From: Winogradskyella echinorum
Lineage (GTDB): Bacteria > Bacteroidota > Bacteroidia > Flavobacteriales > Flavobacteriaceae
Assembly (NCBI RefSeq): GCF_014297365.1
Contig: NZ_JACOQD010000008.1
Span: forward strand, 52,208 to 116,207
Length of the DNA: 64,000 nt
Reading direction: 5' to 3'
The position numbers and the translations under genes are program-made. Positions 37,301-46,892 of this stretch are shown piece by piece. The notes beneath the pieces were generated by a model. The model had not been told where the DNA came from and searched no databases. It saw nothing but the letters and a program-made list of their open reading frames with translations. Each line of letters begins with the position of its first letter. The first letter of the stretch is position 1.

Positions 37301-38148
37301 TTTATTTACTTCTTAGCATCTTATCTTCTACTGCAATTTTTGTGCTTTTTAAATTATTTGATAAGTACAAAATTAATACTTTACAAGCTATCGTTGTCAA
37401 TTACGCTACAGCCTTTATTTGCGGTTTACTTCTTTTTGAAGAACAGATTATACCTTCAGAAATTATTCATACCAATTGGTTTAAAATTGCGATTGGTTTA
37501 GGCTTTCTATTTATTGCCATATTTAATGTTATGGCACTAACCGCACAAAAAAATGGACTTACCGTAGTTTCTGTAGCTAGTAAAATGAGTGTAATCATTC
37601 CAATAGTATTTGGAATCTATGTTTATAACGAAAGTGCCGGATTTCAAAAAATAACAGGTATTGTCTTAGCCTTAATTGCTGTTTATTTAACTTCTGTGAA
37701 ACAAAAAGATGAAGCCGTTTTATCAAAGGCCTTGTATTTACCTATAATTTTGTTCTTTGGTTCTGGAGTTATTGATACTTCCGTCAATCATTTTGCACCA
37801 AAAGGTAACATGCAACTTTTCTTAGCAGTCATTTTTGGAATGGCTGGTTGTATTGGTCTTATTATTTTGAGTTATAAATCCATTGTTTTAAAAGAACAAT
37901 TTAAAATAAAAAGTGTGCCTTTTGGTATAATGCTGGGTATTGCAAATTATTGTTCTATGTATTTTTTGCTAAAAGCCTTACGAGTAGATGGATTTGAAAG
38001 CTCTTCGGTATTTACCATTAATAATGTTACTATTGTTGCTGTATCCACACTAATAGGATTATTACTATTTAAAGAGCATATTTCTAAAACCAATTGGATT
38101 GGCATTATCATAGCTATTGTTTCCATTATGTTGGTTACACTAACATAA
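37297..38148 (+). CDS. EamA/DMT-superfamily transporter
   Basis: A 283-residue membrane protein with about ten helices in two repeats, as in drug/metabolite transporters. The first half ends with the conserved QKITGIVLALIAVYLTS, and the second half with WIGIIIAIVSIMLVTLT. Substrate unknown. The start codon is TTG at 37297, overlapping the upstream HAD stop by four bases. No better ATG exists near the first helix. Confidence 0.88.
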   Translation: MIYLLLSILSSTAIFVLFKLFDKYKINTLQAIVVNYATAFICGLLLFEEQIIPSEIIHTNWFKIAIGLGFLFIAIFNVMALTAQKNGLTVVSVASKMSVIIPIVFGIYVYNESAGFQKITGIVLALIAVYLTSVKQKDEAVLSKALYLPIILFFGSGVIDTSVNHFAPKGNMQLFLAVIFGMAGCIGLIILSYKSIVLKEQFKIKSVPFGIMLGIANYCSMYFLLKALRVDGFESSSVFTINNVTIVAVSTLIGLLLFKEHISKTNWIGIIIAIVSIMLVTLT

Positions 38149-38173
38149 TGGAAACATTAACCGTAATATTACT

Positions 38174-39763
38174 TTAATTTTTAACGATTTTTACTGTTTG
38201 TAAATTTTCACCAGATGTTAACTCAACAAGATATAATCCATTTGCTAAGCTTTCTATATTAATAGATTCAGAATTTGTTTTGCTTAGTAAAACTTTACCC
38301 GCCAAATCATAGACTTGAATTCTATCTATATTATCTAAATTAAAATTCAGTATACCTGTTGTAGGATTAGGATATACCTGCAAATTGGAAAAATATACAC
38401 CATCAACAGATAAGCTATTCACACAATTCACTGAAATAGCATTTACATCTTCAATAATTCCTGTATTATTAAAAGTAACATTATCAAAACCTGGATAACT
38501 TTCTGGGTAACGATGTGCTCTAAAAGACCCATTACCATCTGGTTCATCAAATTGAGCAAAATTAGAATTGTTACCAATCGGAATTTCATATACCCAAACC
38601 ACATTTCCTAAGTTATCTACTTCAGTAAGTCTTCCTTTACCAGTTTCATTAATTAGTGCATTTCCATTAGACATTATTTGCACACCACTTCTTGATGGCT
38701 CCATTACAATTTCCCCTAATACAGTTCCATCATAAGACCAAAAATAATCTTCAGGTAAAAATTTACCAGAATCTAGGCTATAAACGCCATTAGTGTCATT
38801 TGGATCAATTATATGAATAGATGAAGCTGTTAAATCAGATCCATAACCATCATTACTAAAAACGGACAATTTACCTTCATGAGGTCCATCTGTTATCCAT
38901 TTAATATCATGTTGTCTTCCAAGTTTATGATCAGCTTCAGTTCCTTGGTCATACACTTGAGGATTTCCCCATCTCCAAAGAAAATCTCCACCTTTTCCAT
39001 AATTTCCACCAGAGTGCGAAGCTGCTTGTGCAGTGGTTGTACTATGATCTATAATAAATACTTCGCTTAAATGTCTTGATGAAATCGCAATTTGATCTAG
39101 CTCTGGGTTATAATCTATAGCGTTAGCATGTATAGGATTAGAACCGTTACCATTATCAAAATTCATATTATATAATTGAGGGTTACTTGCCACGACCCCA
39201 AAATTTGGTTTAGAGCCATCAAAATCTTGAACCATATGATCAAACAATTTCCATTCCCAGACAATATTAGCTGAATTTGTTCCTACTGGCTGAACTTCTA
39301 CAATTCTCTCTAATACAAAGGTATCTGCTGGAAAAGACGTATCCTTACCTTCTGCAAACATTTCAACATCCGTATAAGGATCTCTTATTAAAACTAAAAA
39401 ATTGCCATTAGGTAAAGGTTCAATATCATGGTGAATTCTAAAACCTAGAACATCCATGTAATTAATACTCCAAAGTATATTGTTATTCCAATCTCTTATA
39501 TCAACGTTGTTTGGACTACCCTGTAGCAAATTTCCGTTTTCTAATAAATAAGCCTGTCTACTTTGCTGACCTGAAAAATCCCATTGATTAACAGCTTCTC
39601 CACAATTGTTTATGAGGTAAACTCTATCATCGGACAAAGCATTAAACAATGTGTATCCTTCCGATTTTTCAGCATTAGTGTCTTCATAAACCAAACCAAT
39701 AGTCTCTTGTGCAATTGAAAGGTTGAATATGAATAATAAAATTAAAAATGTAGTTTTTTTCAT
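38174..39763 (-). CDS. Secreted arylsulfotransferase-like protein with T9SS sorting domain
   Basis: A 529-residue exported protein, signal peptide 1-18. The body looks like a beta-propeller of the ASST/arylsulfotransferase-like group: LLENGNLLQGSPNNVDIRDW, RIHHDIEPLPNGNFLVLIRD, IHANAIDYNPELDQIAISSRHLSE, GRQHDIKWI and FRAHRYPESYPG. Spaced His residues in these repeats recall the catalytic His and substrate site of ASST. It ends in a type A sorting domain (VYPNPTTGILNFNL ... VKIVKN), so it is secreted by the T9SS. Whether it transfers sulfate is not proven. Confidence 0.83.
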   Translation of the reverse strand: MKKTTFLILLFIFNLSIAQETIGLVYEDTNAEKSEGYTLFNALSDDRVYLINNCGEAVNQWDFSGQQSRQAYLLENGNLLQGSPNNVDIRDWNNNILWSINYMDVLGFRIHHDIEPLPNGNFLVLIRDPYTDVEMFAEGKDTSFPADTFVLERIVEVQPVGTNSANIVWEWKLFDHMVQDFDGSKPNFGVVASNPQLYNMNFDNGNGSNPIHANAIDYNPELDQIAISSRHLSEVFIIDHSTTTAQAASHSGGNYGKGGDFLWRWGNPQVYDQGTEADHKLGRQHDIKWITDGPHEGKLSVFSNDGYGSDLTASSIHIIDPNDTNGVYSLDSGKFLPEDYFWSYDGTVLGEIVMEPSRSGVQIMSNGNALINETGKGRLTEVDNLGNVVWVYEIPIGNNSNFAQFDEPDGNGSFRAHRYPESYPGFDNVTFNNTGIIEDVNAISVNCVNSLSVDGVYFSNLQVYPNPTTGILNFNLDNIDRIQVYDLAGKVLLSKTNSESINIESLANGLYLVELTSGENLQTVKIVKN

Positions 39764-39934
39764 TTGTTCTAAATTTTTCTTTTTTTATTTCAAATATAAG
39801 TAAAATCAAGTCTAGCAATAATACAAACCTTAATAATTAACACAAATAGAATTGCAAGCAGTGAACATATTTCAATTAAATAATTTATTCTGATTTGCAT
39901 CTTTTTAGTTTCTATTATATTCGTCAAATAAAAT

Positions 39935-40543
39935 ATGATAGAAAGCGACATATATAAGACTATTGTTAAACCCGCTAAAGGTGAACTGTTTAAAGACAAG
40001 AATAGCAAATTCTATGGCTTTGCCTTTCCTGTATCAAACGAAGAACAAGTTAAATCTCATATCGAGAATTTAAAAAAAGAGCATTATTCCGCAAGACATT
40101 GGTGCTATGCTTACCAGTTAGGTACAGAAAACATACAATATAGAACTAATGATGATGGAGAACCTAACAACTCTGCAGGTATGCCTATTTATGGCCAAAT
40201 TCAATCTTTTGAAGTCACAAACATTCTAATAATTGTTATAAGATATTATGGAGGTGTAAAACTTGGAGTTGGTGGTTTAATAAATGCCTATAGAACCGGA
40301 GCGCAATTAGCATTAGAAGCTGTAGATATTGTTGAAAAAACAATTAATAAAGAATTTCAGCTAAATTTTGAGTATAAAAATATGAGTAAAGTGATGAGAA
40401 TACTCAAAGAAAATCAGATTGAAATCACAAATCAGAGGTTAGAACTAAATTGTTTGTTAGAAATATCTGTCAGAAAAAGAGACAGTTCTAAAATTTTTGA
40501 GCTTTTTGACGCTTTTTTTGGTGTTACAATAGATGAATTATAA
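39935..40543 (+). CDS. YigZ/IMPACT family protein
   Basis: A 202-residue cytoplasmic protein. The N-terminal UPF0029/Impact domain has SKFYGFAFPVSNEEQV, HWCYAYQLG and the signature RTNDDGEPNNSAGMPI ... YYGGVKLGVGGLINAYRTGA. The C-terminal DUF1949-like domain is present. Homologues are tied to translation quality control, but the bacterial activity is not settled. Its 3' end overlaps the convergent thioesterase gene by 6 nt. Confidence 0.92.
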   Translation: MIESDIYKTIVKPAKGELFKDKNSKFYGFAFPVSNEEQVKSHIENLKKEHYSARHWCYAYQLGTENIQYRTNDDGEPNNSAGMPIYGQIQSFEVTNILIIVIRYYGGVKLGVGGLINAYRTGAQLALEAVDIVEKTINKEFQLNFEYKNMSKVMRILKENQIEITNQRLELNCLLEISVRKRDSSKIFELFDAFFGVTIDEL

Positions 40544-40945
40544 CGAATAATTTTGCAGTTTATCTAAAAGATATTTCGGGCATCTCGTTGGCCTATTTTT
40601 TTCCATATCAATAAAAGCAAGAATTGTATGACCTGTAGCTAGCAAGACATCTAATTGATTATGTATTTCGTAGTGAAACTCAATAGATGCTGTTGGCATT
40701 TTTTTTAGTGTAGTTTTTACTTTAAGCACGTCATCGTAACGTGCTGAATTTTTGTAATTTATAGACAATGAAACTACAGGTAACATTATCCCACCTTCTT
40801 CCATACCACTGTAACTCAGCCCATATTGACGTAACCATTCGGTTCTACCAACCTCAAAATACACTGCATAATTAGCGTGATACACAACACCCATTTGATC
40901 TGTCTCACCATATCTTACCCTAATTTTTGTTTCGTTAATTTTCAT
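40538..40945 (-). CDS. Hot-dog acyl-CoA thioesterase (YbgC/4-HBT family)
   Basis: A 135-residue single hot-dog domain enzyme. The catalytic Asp16 lies in RYGETDQMGVVYHANYAVYF, the most diagnostic motif of the family, followed by GRTEWLRQYG. It should hydrolyse short or medium acyl-CoA. Physiological substrate unknown. It is divergent from dnaA across a 198-bp spacer that contains a terminator-like hairpin but no consensus DnaA boxes. Confidence 0.9.
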   Translation of the reverse strand: MKINETKIRVRYGETDQMGVVYHANYAVYFEVGRTEWLRQYGLSYSGMEEGGIMLPVVSLSINYKNSARYDDVLKVKTTLKKMPTASIEFHYEIHNQLDVLLATGHTILAFIDMEKNRPTRCPKYLLDKLQNYSL

Positions 40946-41080
40946 TTTAATGGATTTGTTTGAGAAAAAATTTGTAATTTCAACAAGTTTTAAACATGAG
41001 AAAAAAAATCTGAAAATTCAACAAAAATTGATTTTTTTATTAAGAATTTTGTTCACATATTTGTCATGTTCAAAACAACA

Positions 41081-41106
41081 AGAGAATCCTAATTCTCTTT
41101 TTTTTT
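41081..41106 (+). terminator. Terminator-like hairpin in the dnaA leader region
   Basis: AGAGAAT, loop CCTA, ATTCTCT, then nine T. It lies 38 nt before the dnaA ATG on the same strand. There is no + strand gene just upstream, so it could be an attenuator in the dnaA leader or a boundary for read-through. Confidence 0.65.
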
Positions 41107-41143
41107 GCTAATCTAACTAACAACATAAAATTTAACTTAACGA

Positions 41144-42571
41144 ATGGAGATCACAGCGCAATCTGTATGGAGTAATTGTCTCGCTTTTATTAAAGATAAT
41201 ATACAACCCCAAGCCTACAAAACCTGGTTTGAACCTATAGATGCTGTTAAACTTTCCGGTAATGCTTTAAGTATTCAAGTTCCAAGTAAATTTTTCTACG
41301 AATGGTTAGAAGAACATTACGTTAAAATTTTAAAAGTTGCACTAAATAAAGAGTTAGGTGAAGATGCTAAGTTGGTTTACGTTATTAAAATGGAAAACAC
41401 CTATGGCAATAAACAACCTTTTACAGAGAAAATTCCAAGTTCTAATAGATCTGCAGTAAAGTCTCAAGATGTAGATGTTCCTTTTAATAATAAAAGCCCT
41501 GAATTAAAAAATCCTTTTGTAATTCCGGGAATAAGAAATGTAAAGATTGAGTCTCAACTTAATCCTAGCTATAGTTTTGAAAATTTCTTAGAAGGTGATT
41601 CTAACAGATTAGCAAGAAATGCTGGTATTGCAGTTGCAAATAAACCTGGAGGCACATCATTTAATCCGCTTTTAATATTCGGTGGTGTTGGTTTAGGAAA
41701 AACACATTTGGCACATGCAATAGGTGTAGATATTAAAGATAAATACCCTGAGAAAACTGTTTTATACATTTCTGCAGAGAAATTTACTCAACAGTATATT
41801 GATTCTGTAAAAAAGAACAACAGAAATGATTTTATTCACTTCTATCAAATCATAGACGTACTCATTATTGACGATGTACAATTCTTATCTGGTAAAACAG
41901 GTACGCAAGATGTATTCTTTCATATTTTCAATCATTTGCACCAAAACGGCAAGCAAGTTATTTTAACAAGTGATAAAGCACCTGTTGATATGCAAGACAT
42001 TGAGCAACGTTTATTATCACGTTTTAAATGGGGACTTTCTGCGGAATTGCAAACACCAGATTTTGAAACTAGAGTTTCAATCTTAAAGAATAAACTCTAC
42101 AGAGATGGTGTAGAAATGCCAGAAGAAATTGTAGAATATGTTGCCAAACATATAAAAACAAATGTTAGAGAATTAGAAGGAGCTATTATTTCTTTAATTG
42201 CGCAATCATCTTTCAATAAAAAAGAAATTACAATAAACTTAGCTAAAGATATTGTAGAGAAGTTTGTTAAAAACACAAAGCGTGAAGTTTCTATTGACTA
42301 CATTCAAAAAGTAGTTTCAGATTACTTTCAGATGGATGTTAACACACTTCAATCTAAGACTCGTAAACGTCACATTGTACAAGCACGTCAATTAGCAATG
42401 TTTTTTGCCAAAAAATACACGAAAGCTTCTTTGGCTAGTATTGGCTCTCAAATAGGGCAACGTGACCATGCAACAGTATTACACGCATGTAAAACGGTAG
42501 ATAATTTGTCTTCAACTGATAAACAATTCAGAAAATATGTTGAAGATTTATCTAAAAAATTAGCACTTTAA
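41144..42571 (+). CDS. dnaA: Chromosomal replication initiator protein DnaA
   Basis: A 475-residue initiator. Domain I is at 1-85, a linker runs to about 140, and the AAA+ core starts at NPSYSFENFLEGDSNRLA. Walker A GGVGLGKTH is at about 180-188, Walker B LIIDDVQFL near 245, and the DnaA signature GQRDHATVLHACKTV sits in the C-terminal helix-turn-helix. All parts are intact. A low-molecular-weight phosphatase gene follows by 10 nt. I see no DnaA-box cluster or oriC next to it, consistent with dnaA being away from the origin in many Bacteroidota. Confidence 0.97.
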   Translation: MEITAQSVWSNCLAFIKDNIQPQAYKTWFEPIDAVKLSGNALSIQVPSKFFYEWLEEHYVKILKVALNKELGEDAKLVYVIKMENTYGNKQPFTEKIPSSNRSAVKSQDVDVPFNNKSPELKNPFVIPGIRNVKIESQLNPSYSFENFLEGDSNRLARNAGIAVANKPGGTSFNPLLIFGGVGLGKTHLAHAIGVDIKDKYPEKTVLYISAEKFTQQYIDSVKKNNRNDFIHFYQIIDVLIIDDVQFLSGKTGTQDVFFHIFNHLHQNGKQVILTSDKAPVDMQDIEQRLLSRFKWGLSAELQTPDFETRVSILKNKLYRDGVEMPEEIVEYVAKHIKTNVRELEGAIISLIAQSSFNKKEITINLAKDIVEKFVKNTKREVSIDYIQKVVSDYFQMDVNTLQSKTRKRHIVQARQLAMFFAKKYTKASLASIGSQIGQRDHATVLHACKTVDNLSSTDKQFRKYVEDLSKKLAL

Positions 42572-42581
42572 ATCTTAAATC

Positions 42582-43034
42582 ATGACTCGTATTTTAATGG
42601 TGTGTTTAGGTAATATATGCCGTTCACCATTAGCTCATGGTATTTTACAATCTAAACTTTCTAAAGAACATTTTCATATAGATTCTGCTGGTACAGCGGC
42701 ATACCATGTTGGCGAAAAACCAGATTACCGTTCAATTGAGGTTGCTAAAAAATACGGTTTAGATATTAGCAAACAAAAGGCCAGACAATTTAAAGTTGTG
42801 GATTTTGACACATTTGATTATATCTATGCCATGGATCAATCTAACTATTCTAACATTATAAGTTTAGCCAGAAATAATGAAGATATAGCCAAAGTGAAAT
42901 TATTTCTTGAAGAAAACGATTCCGTTGTAAATAAAAATGTTCCTGATCCATATTATGGTAACGAAGATGGTTTTGAAAATGTTTATCAACTAATAGAAAC
43001 CACTTCTCAGTTGATAGCTAATAAATTAATGTAG
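42582..43034 (+). CDS. Low-molecular-weight protein-tyrosine phosphatase
   Basis: A 150-residue phosphatase. The P-loop VCLGNICRSP (Cys8, Arg14) and the general-acid Asp in VPDPYYG near residue 126 are present. The family counteracts tyrosine kinases that control exopolysaccharide export or acts on arginine phosphate; no kinase is nearby. It follows dnaA closely and is probably on its transcript. Confidence 0.93.
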   Translation: MTRILMVCLGNICRSPLAHGILQSKLSKEHFHIDSAGTAAYHVGEKPDYRSIEVAKKYGLDISKQKARQFKVVDFDTFDYIYAMDQSNYSNIISLARNNEDIAKVKLFLEENDSVVNKNVPDPYYGNEDGFENVYQLIETTSQLIANKLM

Positions 43035-43102
43035 GCCACATATTAGCTTATCTCTAGTTTGTTTTTTTGTATTTTAGTAGCTCTAGTCTAAAAAAATGTG
43101 CC

Positions 43103-44494
43103 ATGAAAACTTCAATTACGTTAGTGCTAACACTAAGTTTTATATTTTCTTTTGCTCAAGATCTAGAATTAAATTTATTTGCTTCTGGCTTAAATCGTCC
43201 TGTAAATATTAAACATGCTGGTGATACTAGACTATTTGTTGCAGAACAACAAGGCATCATAAAAATTATTAATTCTGATGGTTCTATAGAAAGCACACCT
43301 TTTCTAGATATTACCAATCTTGTATATGACACAGGAAGTGAGCAAGGTTTATTGGGTTTAGCCTTTCATCCAGATTATGCTACTAATGGTTACTTTTTTG
43401 TAAATTACATTAACAACTTAGAAGATACTGTTATTTCTAGATTTACTAGAAATGAATCTAATCCTTCAATAGCTGACCCTTCCTCTGAATTAGAAATTCT
43501 TACTTTCGCTCAACCTTATGTCAATCATAATGGAGGTGAATTACAATTTGGTTCTGATGGTTTTTTGTATATCTCCAGCGGAGATGGTGGAGATGGTGGT
43601 GACCCACAAAACAATTCTCAAAACCTCACAAATTTATTAGGTACAATACTACGAATTGATGTTAATAATTCTACAATTGCAAATCCTTACGACATACCAA
43701 CAGATAATCCTTTTGTAAGCAATTCTGTGGCAAGAGATGAAATTTGGGCGTATGGATTACGAAACCCGTGGAAATTTTCTTTTGATAGTAGTAATAATGA
43801 TATGTGGATTGCAGATGTAGGTCAGAGTGCTAAAGAAGAAATAAACCAAGCCACCTCTTCAGCATCTGGACTAAATTATGGCTGGAGATGTTATGAAGGA
43901 AATAATGCATTTAACACAATTGGATGTCCAAATAGTAGCACATTAACATTTCCCGTTTCAGAGTATGCCCATGTTGGTGGCCGTTGTTCTATAACTGGTG
44001 GATATGTTTACAGAGGTTCTATGTATCCCAATTTTGATGGTTTATACTTTTTTGCAGATGTCTGTACACAAGAAATTGGCTATCTTAAATTTGAAAACGA
44101 AAACTGGAATTCTACTTTTGAAAGTTTTTCTGGAAGCTTTGTTGCTTTTGGTGAAGATATAAATGGAGAACTATATGTTTCTACTTTAAGTGGCAATATA
44201 TTTAAGCTAGTAGACAATGCACTAAGCACACAAGACAATCTCTTAAACTCTATTTCAATTTATCCAAATCCAACAAAAAATGAATTAAACATTAACTTTG
44301 AAAATACTAATACGTCTGTAAATTCTACAAAACTAATTATCTATAATATACATGGCGAAGTCATAAAAACCATAAATAGAACTGCAGAGACAATTCAAAA
44401 AGTTAATACATCAGATCTCTCTGCAGGAATATATATTTTAAAGATTAGTACAGAAAACCATAAACAAAGTATCCATAAAATCGTTATAAATTAA
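43103..44494 (+). CDS. Secreted PQQ-dependent sugar dehydrogenase-like protein with T9SS domain
   Basis: A 463-residue exported protein with signal peptide at 1-18 (ending SFAQ). The six-bladed propeller of the soluble glucose/sorbosone dehydrogenase family is shown by EQGLLGLAFHPDYATNGYFFVNYI, VNHNGGELQFGSDGFLYISSGDGG and EIWAYGLRNPWKFSFD. A type A sorting domain begins near 390 (SIYPNPTKNELNINF). It probably oxidises sugars outside the cell with PQQ or acts as a carbohydrate-binding relative. I chose the ATG at 43103 for the signal peptide. Confidence 0.88.
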   Translation: MKTSITLVLTLSFIFSFAQDLELNLFASGLNRPVNIKHAGDTRLFVAEQQGIIKIINSDGSIESTPFLDITNLVYDTGSEQGLLGLAFHPDYATNGYFFVNYINNLEDTVISRFTRNESNPSIADPSSELEILTFAQPYVNHNGGELQFGSDGFLYISSGDGGDGGDPQNNSQNLTNLLGTILRIDVNNSTIANPYDIPTDNPFVSNSVARDEIWAYGLRNPWKFSFDSSNNDMWIADVGQSAKEEINQATSSASGLNYGWRCYEGNNAFNTIGCPNSSTLTFPVSEYAHVGGRCSITGGYVYRGSMYPNFDGLYFFADVCTQEIGYLKFENENWNSTFESFSGSFVAFGEDINGELYVSTLSGNIFKLVDNALSTQDNLLNSISIYPNPTKNELNINFENTNTSVNSTKLIIYNIHGEVIKTINRTAETIQKVNTSDLSAGIYILKISTENHKQSIHKIVIN

Positions 44495-45210
44495 TGAGTA
44501 GTTCCAAAGGAAAACTATACCTTATACCAACCCGATTAGGTGATAATCCACCTTTAGAAGTTTTACCTATTTCAATTAAAAAAATTATAGAAGATATAGA
44601 TTACTATATTGTTGAAAACGAAAAAACGGCGCGTCGTTTTATAAAAAGGATTTCACCCGGAAAATCTCAACCTTCATTAAAACTTCAAGTATTAAATAAA
44701 TATACAACTGAAAGCGAGCGTAATACTTATTTAAACTCATGTTTAGACGGTATTTCTGTAGGCTTATTGTCTGAAGCTGGTTGCCCAGCTATAGCCGATC
44801 CAGGTGCAGATATTGTAAGTTTAGCGCATGAAATGGATATAAAAGTAGTACCACTTGTCGGTCCATCTTCAATACTGTTAGCATTAATGGGTTCTGGTAT
44901 GAATGGACAAAGCTTTACTTTTAATGGGTATTTACCTATTGATAAAAGCGAACGTAAATCTAAATTAAAAGTTTTAGAACGCTTATCTTCTGAGCATAAT
45001 CAGGCTCAAATTTTTATTGAAACACCCTATAGAAATATGAAAATGTTAGAAGATTTAGCTAACACATTACAACCTAACACAAAAGTCTGTGTGGCATGCG
45101 ACCTAACCTTACCAACAGAATATATAAAAACAAAGTCTGCTAAAGATTGGAAACATAATAAAGAAGATTTTCATAAAAGACCTTCAATATTTATTATTCA
45201 GAAGGATTAA
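44494..45210 (+). CDS. SAM-dependent methyltransferase of the RsmI / tetrapyrrole methylase fold
   Basis: A 238-residue protein. The wording LYLIPTRLGD, SEAGCPAIADPGADIVSLAHEM, VPLVGPSSILLALMGSGMNGQSFTFNGYLP and FIETPYRNMKM is that of RsmI, which 2'-O-methylates C1402 of 16S rRNA. The N-terminal NTPIGN motif of true RsmI is changed to PTRLGD, so this is probably the Bacteroidota paralogue of unknown target. The ATG overlaps the last base of the preceding stop, showing coupling to the T9SS gene. Convergent with the next gene (4-bp overlap). Confidence 0.82.
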   Translation: MSSSKGKLYLIPTRLGDNPPLEVLPISIKKIIEDIDYYIVENEKTARRFIKRISPGKSQPSLKLQVLNKYTTESERNTYLNSCLDGISVGLLSEAGCPAIADPGADIVSLAHEMDIKVVPLVGPSSILLALMGSGMNGQSFTFNGYLPIDKSERKSKLKVLERLSSEHNQAQIFIETPYRNMKMLEDLANTLQPNTKVCVACDLTLPTEYIKTKSAKDWKHNKEDFHKRPSIFIIQKD

Positions 45211-45863
45211 GGTGTAACTCTTGCTTTCTTATCTGCTACTATAACAGATGTATCGTAGCCCGAAAACTTTTTCATATAATGTTTTACAGTAGAACCGTAA
45301 GCATCAGATGAATTATTATTTCCATAACTACGTAAAAATTTCTTAACACTACCTGGACCAGCCAAATGAGCAGCTGCTAAAATGCCAGATTCTGTGACTT
45401 TAATTCCACTGATTTGTTTACCCTCAAAGCGCTTTATATCTTTTCTTAGCACCCATTTATTACGTTCTGCATTCGCTATAAATGCTTTTTCTTGTAACTC
45501 AGGATTATATAAAAACTGATTTGGTTTATAAATTCCGATTAATTTCAATGTCTCAGAACCAAACTGATACTTCCCTAAATACCCTAAAGTATTAACAGTA
45601 AAATAATTACCTCTAGATTCTTTAAAAGCTAAAGCCTCTTTAAAACCTTCAAAAGATTTTCCTAAATGAGGTGTAAACATATTTTGCTTCGTGGTATGCT
45701 CCTCAGCAACCATGGCCATGTCTTTAGATATGTTATAATTTAGTTCTAGTCCTTCTGTAGAATATGTTTCAGGATCTAATGTAGAATTTGGGTATAAAGC
45801 CAATGCAATTAAAAAGCAAAATACAAATGGCAAAACCACATTTTTTGTTCTATTTTTTATCAT
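45207..45863 (-). CDS. Lysozyme-like / transglycosylase-fold exported protein
   Basis: About 218 residues with an N-terminal signal anchor (VVLPFVFCFLIALALYP). The centre has a lysozyme-like fold: FKEALAFKESRGNYFTVNTLGYLGKYQFGSETLKLIG, with Glu in KESRGNY a probable catalytic acid, then AAAHLAGPGSVKKFL. Databases often name this group LysM-like peptidoglycan-binding. It likely acts on murein. I chose the ATG at 45863: the alternative at 45926 overlaps a -7 box at 45924-45931 and so cannot lie on the transcript. Confidence 0.78.
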   Translation of the reverse strand: MIKNRTKNVVLPFVFCFLIALALYPNSTLDPETYSTEGLELNYNISKDMAMVAEEHTTKQNMFTPHLGKSFEGFKEALAFKESRGNYFTVNTLGYLGKYQFGSETLKLIGIYKPNQFLYNPELQEKAFIANAERNKWVLRKDIKRFEGKQISGIKVTESGILAAAHLAGPGSVKKFLRSYGNNNSSDAYGSTVKHYMKKFSGYDTSVIVADKKARVTP

Positions 45864-45923
45864 TACAGCTAACCTTTTTATAGTAAAATATTTTCCCCAA
45901 AATGATCTTACTAAATTCGCGTG

Positions 45924-45931
45924 CAAATATA
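45924..45931 (-). promoter_or_regulatory. -7 box TATATTTG for the lysozyme-like gene
   Basis: Minus-strand TATATTTG matches TAnnTTTG exactly and overlaps an alternative upstream ATG, which supports the downstream start at 45863. Confidence 0.6.
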
Positions 45932-45983
45932 CGACATATTTTTAATTACTGAAAAACAGCCGTTTAAGTGTTAAAATTTTAAC

Positions 45984-46889
45984 TTAAAAGTAGATATAAT
46001 GCCATTTTATCCGACCATTGCTATTCAATTCTATAGCAGGAAAAGGCACTTTAATAACGTTAAAAACGTCGAATATGGTTTTTAGAAGGTTAGAATTTGT
46101 CTTTATTCGGCTTAAATCAATATCTAAGCTTAAGTAGTATTGACGGGTTCTATTCTGGTTTAAAAATAGAACATCATTTGGGTCGCCAGTAAGCATTCCT
46201 TCTGCTCCATAACCAAAAGCAAGATTTAACCAATTAGGTATTCCATTTGTTTTTAGAAACGAATTAAAATTAGCACTTAACCAATAGGTTTGACCATTAT
46301 AATCTTTTAAAAATTCTTCTGACAAACCATTTCCAAGCTTATTTGGTCGCTGCTGAGCATATTTAGTACGATGAAACGAATATTTTAAAAGAATTCGTTG
46401 CTCTTGCCATAACAATTCTTGGCCAACATGTAATCCAGTTCCAGCAACATTAGCTGCCATATCTGTCCATGAAAACCCCCATTCTTCAGAAAAACCATCC
46501 ATCACCTCGACTGCAGTTAAAAACCCTAAGCCTAATGTAGATCCATAAAGTAATTGGTCTTTTTTACTTACACCAGACCAGCTTAAGGTATTTGCTCCTA
46601 TCCTACCCAATTGATAAGAAGAAAATACGTGCCCCATTTTATCCATTTGTAACCACTCACCACTATCATTAATGGTTTTAAATTTAGAACGAGGGTAATC
46701 GGCATACCACAACTGATTAAGACCAACTAGAGTTAATGTTGCTAATGAAGCTTCTGTAAGAACAACTATATTTCTTCTCGGCTTATTTAAGGTATCACTC
46801 GATTTTAGAAACTGGTTGAGTTTAGATTGCGAATAAAGAGAATGGCTTACTACCAAAAAAAAGGCTATGCAGTAGACAAATAATTTCAA
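45984..46889 (-). CDS. DUF2279 (YfiM-like) exported protein
   Basis: A 301-residue envelope protein with a signal peptide (residues 1-20). The DUF2279 core shows WLQMDKMGHVFSSYQLGRIG, LGLGFLTAVEVMDGFSEEWGFSWTDMAANVAGTGL and, later, WLNLAFGYGAEGMLTG. Several glycine-rich hydrophobic segments suggest membrane contact. Function is unknown. The first codon is TTG at 46889, 3 nt after the mltG stop, in a run with mltG, GNAT and dapF. Confidence 0.82.
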   Translation of the reverse strand: MKLFVYCIAFFLVVSHSLYSQSKLNQFLKSSDTLNKPRRNIVVLTEASLATLTLVGLNQLWYADYPRSKFKTINDSGEWLQMDKMGHVFSSYQLGRIGANTLSWSGVSKKDQLLYGSTLGLGFLTAVEVMDGFSEEWGFSWTDMAANVAGTGLHVGQELLWQEQRILLKYSFHRTKYAQQRPNKLGNGLSEEFLKDYNGQTYWLSANFNSFLKTNGIPNWLNLAFGYGAEGMLTGDPNDVLFLNQNRTRQYYLSLDIDLSRIKTNSNLLKTIFDVFNVIKVPFPAIELNSNGRIKWHYIYF

Positions 46890-46892
46890 AAT

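Noticed and set aside
39790..40008. 72-codon minus-strand frame upstream of the YigZ gene
   Set aside because: It overlaps the start of a well-supported gene on the other strand and resembles a chance hydrophobic translation of AT-rich spacer.
40946..41143. Possible oriC next to dnaA
   Set aside because: No TTATCCACA-like DnaA boxes, no clustered repeats; only AT-rich sequence and one hairpin.
45970..45983. GTTAAAATTTTAAC as a further GTTAAA operator upstream of the lysozyme-like gene
   Set aside because: It is an inverted AT-rich palindrome rather than a direct repeat, and it may simply be the end of the preceding gene's transcript.
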